Shown in pieces: positions 58,287-64,000 of a stretch of DNA of 64,000 nucleotides. The notes beneath the pieces are model-generated. The model saw nothing but the letters and a program-made list of their open reading frames with translations. It searched no databases and was not told the DNA's origin. How positions within the stretch are numbered: position 1 is the first letter of the stretch; each line of letters starts with the position of its first letter. Source of the stretch: Chaetomium olivaceum (lineage: Eukaryota; Ascomycota; Sordariomycetes; Sordariales; Chaetomiaceae); NCBI GenBank assembly GCA_039881045.1, contig JAYWVB010000034.1, positions 186,001 through 250,000 on the forward strand, written 5' to 3'. A program made the translations under genes and the position numbers.

Positions 58287-59911
58287 TCAATCAGCCAATC
58301 GAGCGCGCCGTCGCCTCCCTCCCCAAATCCTCCGTCCTCTCCGACGCGCCATCCCCCTCCACCCACGGATTAGGGCCGGGATCAGGCCCATAGGCCAAAC
58401 CCGCCCTCGCACCTTGACTCCTCCCCCGCTACCCCCCTCTCCATTATTCCCACCACCCATCGCCACCCCCCGCTCAACATCCCCCATCGCCACCGCGCCC
58501 CCCGGGCAATCCCCGTCGGCCACCCCCATTCCCTCCACCTCATTCTCATTCTGAACGCTCCCTGCCTTCAACCTCGACGGCCTGGACCCGATCGTCAGCG
58601 GCGGCCCGCTCCCATCCTTCGACACCCCGCTCCCGCCCCCGCCGCCCCCGCCCTCCCCGTTCTCCCCAGACTCCCCGCCGTCCCGGCCGTAGGGGTCGAA
58701 AAGGCGGGGCCAGAAGCGGGTGACGAGCGGGCGCAGGGTCATGGCGCAGGCCACGACGATGGCGGTGTGGATCTCGACGGCGGTCCAGTAGGCTATGTCG
58801 GTGTTGGTGTAGGTGGAGTCCCGGTTGGGGTTGGCTTTGGTTTGGACGAGGATGATGAGGCGGATCAGTTCGACGAGGCAGACGCTGGTTGGTGGAGGAG
58901 TAGGGTTAGTTATTTTTTTGTTGGGTTTGTTTTATCTGGAGGGTGATGGAGTGCGGGAGGGATAGAGCTTACAAGAAGCCGAGGGCAAAGATGCCGACTA
59001 CGACGTGCTTTTGGCGGCGGGGGAGTTTGAGCGGGGCGATAATCGGGATGGGGAGGATGAAGATCATCAGGTCCGTTACGATGATTATTCTGTTGGCAGA
59101 CGGGCGACGGGTTAGTGTTTGAATTTCCGAGGTGATTGTGGGAAAAGGGGGGCTAACCCCGTATTTGCCCACCAGGTGTCTTGGTTGTGACAAAAGGAAG
59201 CCTCCACGGTACGGTCCCAGGCTGCTTCTAGAGGAATGCAGTAGGTAAGCGTGATACCGACAGCCCAGAGGCTTGTTATGATGACGATGCCCAGAACCGC
59301 GTAGCACGCTCGTCGTGCCCACTCCAAGGTGAAAATTTTGAGGAAGAGGAGGCAGATGGAGATCTTAGTCAAAGCCAAGGTGAGGACGTAAAACAGGAGC
59401 GAGAACCACCATGCCTACACGGGTTGTCAAAGGTTCGTCTCGTGCTCGGGAGCATGGGCGGCTGCATACCTTCATCCTCGGGATGAGGTCATTCTCGTCG
59501 ATGTCCCAAATGTGTTTGCCCTTCCCATATTTGACTTCTATAATCTCCGTGTAAGTACCTAAACATCGTCGGATCGGAACATCCAGTGTTTGGCAAGGGG
59601 TGACTAACGTTCGGCGTTACTAATGCACATGCCCAGCGCTGCTATCTGTTCAGACGTCGTCAGGGACGGAGAGCCCGCTAGCTTCGAAATCAAGGGGTGC
59701 ATACGAGTGAGGCGGCGATGAACCAGTCCGCTGCGCCGAGAGCACGCACAATTCTCACGCGAGTCCAAAATCTGAGCAGAACAAAAATGAGGGCGATTGT
59801 CCAAGTCGCAAAGTTCGCCGCGATGATGTTGGGGCCGAGGTCGTCATGGGGTAAGTCGTCCATGGAAGCGCCGGAGTGGCCTCCGGACCCTGGTGGCGTG
59901 CCTGAGCTCAT
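58287..59911 (-). CDS. Rhodopsin-domain (Pth11-like) seven-TM membrane protein
   Basis: Six exons: 59911-59705, 59645-59609, 59534-59470, 59414-59158, 59089-58973 and 58884-58287 (introns 55-88 nt), totalling 427 codons. The fungal rhodopsin-domain pattern is clear: NFATWTIALIFVLLRFWTRV, ADWFIAASL, KYGKGKHIWD, YVLTLALTKISICLLFLKIF, VTDLMIFILPIPI, YWTAVEIHTAIVVACAMTLR and RPLVTRFWPRLF, with seven hydrophobic segments. Such proteins are candidate non-canonical GPCRs of the plasma membrane. The ATG at 59911 is chosen since no upstream ATG is in frame. The C-terminal tail is Gly-rich then very basic; an alternative frame after the G-rich part ends in an acidic tail, so the true C terminus may differ by a small indel. 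Confidence 0.85.
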
Positions 59912-61228
59912 CGAGTCCGGTGAAGCATCGGTGCTGTGCCCCGTCTTAAAAACCCACCCTTCCGCCTCCACACTCTAAACTGCCGCTGGTGGCCGATGTT
60001 GCGTCGGCCGGGTGGGAGTCGAAGGCTACTTCGTAGATGGGGAAGTTTGTCGTCACGGAAGTTCACAAGTTGCTTATGGTGGAGGTTGTGGCACGGAGTC
60101 TTCCAAATAACTCCACGCGGGGGGGGGAGACGAGAGAGACTTGACCGCCGTAGCGGCAGCTAACGGGTGACTCCCTTGACCTGGACGCGGCAGGCCCCCG
60201 ACAGTTCCGGGCCGATCAGTGGTTCTTGCTTTGGGCGTGACGGTCGGGTTTGGCATCCGGGAACCAACAGATTGCCCCACAGCGGCAGGATCACGACAAG
60301 GGGTGTTGGGGGCGTCAAGGGTGTCAACACTCAGACCTTGTTCTGTTTGGAAGTCGTGCAGGACAGGGTGACAGGCCCCTCAGGGGCACGATTACTGTGT
60401 AGAACTGCAAGAACCCCAACTCGGCCTCGGATGATGCCGTGCTCAGCCTGTGACGGAGACTTTGTCGATAATTACCTCCAAGCAGTTAATTATCCCAACT
60501 GAGAGACGCAGCAAGCTGTGCATGACCCAAATCTTGAGACATTCTTGCGCCCCGCGATTCTCAAACCACTGACCTCCCCGGTCGACCTGGCACCCTGCTT
60601 CCCCGGCTTCATTGGGGTGCCCGAAAGCCAGCTGAACTGACAGGCATCCACGCTGAAGGAACTTTCTCCGGCAACGTGACATGCTTCCAACATCCCTCGA
60701 GCATTCGATTCCTTCAATAACACTCGCACAACCTCCTGATCGAAGACCGCCGATTCTTCCCATGTCCGTGTCCGCGGGATGCGCTTGATGCGATGCAGAT
60801 TGACAGAAGATCCGAGACGATCTCGGTTCGTGGGTTTCCGTCGCATTCGGATACAAGGGGAAGAGAGTCTGGAAGATAACTGGAAGGCGTGCGGCTGTGC
60901 TTGCATTGTTATTCGGTGATTTTAGTTATGCAGAGTTTGATGCCCATGCTCGCACCCCTGCTGTTCTGTTCTGGTGGTGAGGTCACTCGAGAGGGGGCGA
61001 CTATTTCACAAGTTCACAACTTTAAATTTTAGCGAGTGGGTTGCCGTTGTTTCAATTGCCGTGGGAGTGTCCAGATTACGCTAGCAATATTCAAGCTCCC
61101 GACTGTCTCAATCAATACTGGACCTTAGATAAAAAAAAGTTAGCACAGGAGAGTTGCTCGGGTCCGACGGCGTTCCATTGCACAGGAATGTCTTGGGAAA
61201 CTCGCATCGAGATCGACACAACAACCAA
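59912..61228. other. Intergenic, no protein gene seen
   Basis: Upstream of the membrane-protein gene and 5' flank of the tRNA. Short frames only. Confidence 0.55.
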
Positions 61229-61302
61229 GGTCCGATGGTGTAGTTGGTTATCACGTCAGTCTAACACACTGAAGGTCTCCAGTTCGAGCCTGGATCGGAT
61301 CA
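61229..61302 (+). tRNA. tRNA-Val (anticodon AAC), intronless
   Basis: Folds as a full cloverleaf: acceptor GGTCCGA with TCGGATC (one G-T pair), D arm with TAGTTGG, anticodon stem TCAGT/ACTGA with loop CTAACAC (anticodon AAC), variable loop, and T arm TCCAG/CTGGA around TTCGAGC; discriminator A at 61302. Internal A and B box promoters are intact. Confidence 0.95.
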
Positions 61303-61616
61303 TCGTCAACTGCCCGTGCTCTGCGAGGAATAACCTCGTGGAGCCGCACGTTTTTTTTTTTGTTTTTAGCGGATCGAGAGTCCCCGGCCGGAGTGGAGTC
61401 CGCCGGAGACTGACTGGTGTGCTTGAGGTTGGCCTGCCCCACTAAAATTTCCAGCGTCGCGGGGCACCGTGTGAGCTTCCTGTGACGACCTTCTGTTCTG
61501 CAAAAGTTAGTTATCCCCAACTTGACTTTTCCACATCCGAGTTGCTGCTCACGCCAATCGCACCTTAATTGCTGCCACAATTATTACACACATACCTTAG
61601 ATTGGCAGCTCATTCA
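61303..61616. other. tRNA trailer and RPC37 promoter
   Basis: Includes a short hairpin (CGAGG, AATAA, CCTCG at 61324-61338) and the T run at 61351. No gene seen. Confidence 0.6.
61351..61361 (+). terminator. Pol III terminator, T11
   Basis: The first run of four or more T after the tRNA, 48 nt beyond its 3' end; followed by G and another T5. This predicts an unusually long 3' trailer. Confidence 0.7.
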
Positions 61617-63033
61617 ATGTCGTCAACTCACCCGCCTCAAGGGGCACTCGCCGCCGACGATGACGATCCTGTCGTTGCGAGCTACTCCGTTTTCATCAAG
61701 CCGACCCTCCCCGAACACCGTAACCTTGTCGTCCTACAATACGTAACCAAAACCGCCCAAGACCCAGCCCAGATTCGCGTACCACGAATCAGCGAGCTGC
61801 GAACAAAGCCCGACACGGGCATGTACGAGGTCGACGTGCCCATCGACACGACCGAGGCGTACGACCGGAGCAAGGGCATGGTATGGGGCGCCGCCCTGCA
61901 AAAGTCCATGGAGGCCAAGAAGGGCGGTAGTCTAGGTCTGGCCGGCGGGTTCAACATGGTCTCGACCTCTACGGGAGCGAGAGGCCGCCGCGGCGGTGCC
62001 GGTGCCGACGACGAGCCGCCCCCGCTCACCTGGGCTGAAGCAGCGCGGCAGGACAAGGTGCTGCGCAACCAGACCTACGGCGGCGTCCGCAGCGCCGAGG
62101 AAGAAAACACCCGCCACATGATCGGCGTCTTCCAAGGGAGTAAGCATTCAACCCCCTTCCCTTCCCCTACCCTTTCCCCCCCCTCCGCACAACCCACCAC
62201 TAACCACCCACCCCTCACCCCCTCCAGAAAACCTCCACCTCACCCCCGTCTCCTCGGTCGTGCACCTACGGCCCGTCCCCCACCACCTCGACGCCTCCAC
62301 CGAACAAGAACGCCTCGCGCGCGGCCCAACCAGCGGCGGCGGCGGCGGCCCCAACAGCAACAACCATTCCGGAGGCGGGGACAAGCCCGGCGGCGCTTCC
62401 GCGGCGGGAGGGGGTGGGCGGGCGATCCACATGACGATCAAGTCGGCGATGGACGCGGACGGCGGGGTGGCGACGGAGACGATGGCGGACCGGCTGCGCA
62501 ACGTGCAGACGGAGCCGTGGCGGCGCATGGAGTGGGTGCATGACGAGGCCGAGCTGGCGTGGGAGGCGTACAATGAGTGTTTGCTGTTGCGGTCCGCGAC
62601 AGGAGGCGCCACGGCGGCGGCGCAGGAAGCGGGTTATGGGGAGGCGGCGGATGGGAAGGGGAAGGGGAAGGAGGTTGCTGCCACTGCTGCCGCTGCTGCG
62701 GGTGAGGCAGCGGGGGGTGCGGTTGATGAGAGTGGCGCGGCGGATTTGGTGGAGAAGGTGTCGTGGTTAAAGACGGATTGGGGGGAGCAGGAATTGCTGC
62801 AGGCGGTTAGTGGGATGGAGGGAGCCGTGGTGGAAAAGGACAAGGCGGATCTGAAGGGGAAGGGGATGCAGCTGGCGGTGAAGACAGAAGAGCAGCAAAC
62901 CGAGGGTCCGAAACAAGCTGTCCGGGCTGCGAGGGTGGCACCGGCTACCGCCTCCACTGCTGCCGGTGCCTCGGGCACGAGGAGGACTACAAGAAGGGGG
63001 GCGACAAAGGCCAGTGCGATGGAGATAGACTAG
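61617..63033 (+). CDS. RPC37: RNA polymerase III subunit RPC37/RPC5
   Basis: Exons 61617-62139 and 62228-63033 with an 88-nt intron (GTAAGC...CTCCAG) give 442 residues. The N terminus DDDDPVVASYSVFIKPTLPE, the strand LVVLQYV and YEVDVPIDTTEAYD match the conserved Sin/RPC5 region, which dimerises with RPC53 (TFIIF-like) on Pol III and aids termination and reinitiation. KNLHLTPVSSVVHLRP continues that domain. The C-terminal half is variable, Ala/Gly/Lys-rich. ATG 61617 is chosen as the first ATG in the frame, with a good context (TTCAATGT). The neighbour upstream is a Pol III-transcribed tRNA gene, presumably by chance. Confidence 0.88.
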
Positions 63034-63495
63034 TCGCAAGTGCCCGGAGGATGTATACCACCAACGAATAGGGAGTTTGCGTTAGAAACCTGCATTGCTA
63101 GGAGTTCGGCCGGCAGCATGATTCTTTTACAATGAATCCGGGTGTGAAAAATAGAATTACTGCGAGTATGAGATGTAGATAAGGAAAACGCTCCGGTGTC
63201 AATGCCCCCCAACCCCCCCAACCCCCACGACTGTGTACAGATACCCATACAAGATCAATATGCTGTTTTTCCCCATGACTCACCCATTGGGTGGACTTGA
63301 CAATAACGCCATACATCAACCTCCCCGATGCCAATTTAACCCTGATAAACATCCCGAGTCAACCATCTCACCCGTCAGACAGTCATTTTCCTGCGCCAGC
63401 GTCACACGCACCGCCCGTAACTTAGTAAACCCAAAACGTAGATGTTCATCCCGCCCACGACCTTGTCGTTATGTTTGCGTATTTTGTGCGGAAAA
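63034..63495. other. Convergent spacer
   Basis: 3' UTR region between RPC37 (+) and PAT1 (-). No gene seen. Confidence 0.6.
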
Positions 63496-64000
63496 TCACT
63501 GAAGCAGCTCAACGTCCAGGCCGATCGAGCGCATGAAAAGGTTGACATTTTGGAGACGCTGGGCGGCCAAGTCCTGGGGAAGCGTGTTGGAAAGCGCGAC
63601 GGTATCCATCACACGGTCCTTGACGGCCAAGACGAGTCTCTGTTGCTGGTCGGGGCTGGCGCCAATTCCGAGCGCGGCCAGGAGCTGCCAGACGTAGATA
63701 TCGTCGCCCGCGGTAACGGGGCCAGGGAAAGTGTGAGGCAGCGAGGGTTCAATTAGGTCGAAGAATTGCGTGTGAGTAGCATCCCTGAAAACTGTCAGCA
63801 GACTGGAGGTAACAGAAAAGAAGGGGGTCACGTACCATGAGCGCCAGGCCTGCTCATTACCCCTCCGCCGTGCTTGATAATCTCGGCGCGGCTCAAGATC
63901 ATAGTGAGCATGGAAGCACCAATTCTGCTCTTGGAGATCACATCGACGTTGCGGGTGCAAACAAGGCCGAGCATGCCGGCAACAAGGTCCACGTCGAGCT
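63496..64000 (-). CDS. PAT1: PAT1 (mRNA decapping activator), C-terminal part, partial
   Basis: Only the last exons are inside the window: from the right edge to 63836, a 51-nt intron 63785-63835 (GTACGT...TTTCAG), then 63784-63496. It reads VDLVAGMLGLVCTRNVDVIS, SRAEIIKHGGG, ATHTQFFDLIEPSLPHTFPG, YVWQLLAALG and ends NVNLFMRSIGLDVELLQ. This is the conserved C-terminal domain of Pat1, which links the Lsm1-7 ring and decapping factors in P-bodies. One base appears missing in the C4 run 63860-63863 (plus strand), between HGGG and NEQAWRSW. The N terminus lies beyond the window. Confidence 0.9.
   Translation of the reverse strand, partial: ARRGPCCRHARPCLHPQRRCDLQEQNWCFHAHYDLEPRRDYQARRRGNEQAWRSWYVTPFFSVTSSLLTVFRDATHTQFFDLIEPSLPHTFPGPVTAGDDIYVWQLLAALGIGASPDQQQRLVLAVKDRVMDTVALSNTLPQDLAAQRLQNVNLFMRSIGLDVELLQ

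Overview
The window is nuclear DNA of a filamentous ascomycete, most likely a sordariomycete (order Sordariales is my best guess). Reasons: GC-rich coding exons split by short introns of 47-235 nt with GTANGT donors and CTAAC-type branch points; fungus-restricted families (Pth11-like rhodopsin-domain protein, fungal OTT_1508-like deaminase, fungal FAR1-like regulator); Pogo/Fot1-type and LINE elements; and stop codons in a transposase that look like repeat-induced point mutation.

Layout. 1-16 kb: MYND-finger protein, short-chain dehydrogenase, single-pass membrane protein, a 109-residue conserved protein, and a protein with 16 copies of an HEPDGKY repeat, followed by 3.6 kb with one decayed gene. 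16-29 kb: the ribosome-quality-control ligase listerin (LTN1), a secreted GH79 glucuronidase, and a large SNTX-like/P-loop GTPase protein. 29.4-32.4 kb: a 5'-truncated LINE with a clear target-site duplication. 33-46 kb: Pro/Thr-rich membrane protein, an unnamed conserved protein, a heavily frameshifted fungal gene, FAR1-like and C2H2 regulators, and an intact deaminase. 46-49 kb: the divergent vitamin B6 pair (glutaminase pdx-2/SNO and synthase pdx-1/SNZ) with a Gcn4/CPC1-type site between. 49.8-53.8 kb: a trypsin-like protease gene split by a 1.86-kb Pogo/Fot1-like element. 54-58 kb: AT-rich repeat-laden DNA with a second LINE of the same family, diverged repeats and a ubiquitin-like relic. 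58-64 kb: rhodopsin-domain membrane protein, tRNA-Val(AAC), Pol III subunit RPC37/RPC5, and the 3' part of PAT1, which runs off the right edge.

A caution covers the whole window. At least 13 single-base frame breaks fall in otherwise intact host genes, including genes expected to be conserved (LTN1, pdx-2, PAT1), and about eight lie in 4-6-base homopolymers. That pattern fits consensus errors in the assembly better than pseudogenes. I list such genes as CDS with the break located, except where damage is heavy. I found no CRISPR array, operon or clearly new defence system. The best candidates for a second look are the protease gene whose frame is restored by precise transposon removal, the SNTX-GTPase protein, the HEPDGKY-repeat protein, and a 3'-UTR hairpin shared by the two LINEs.
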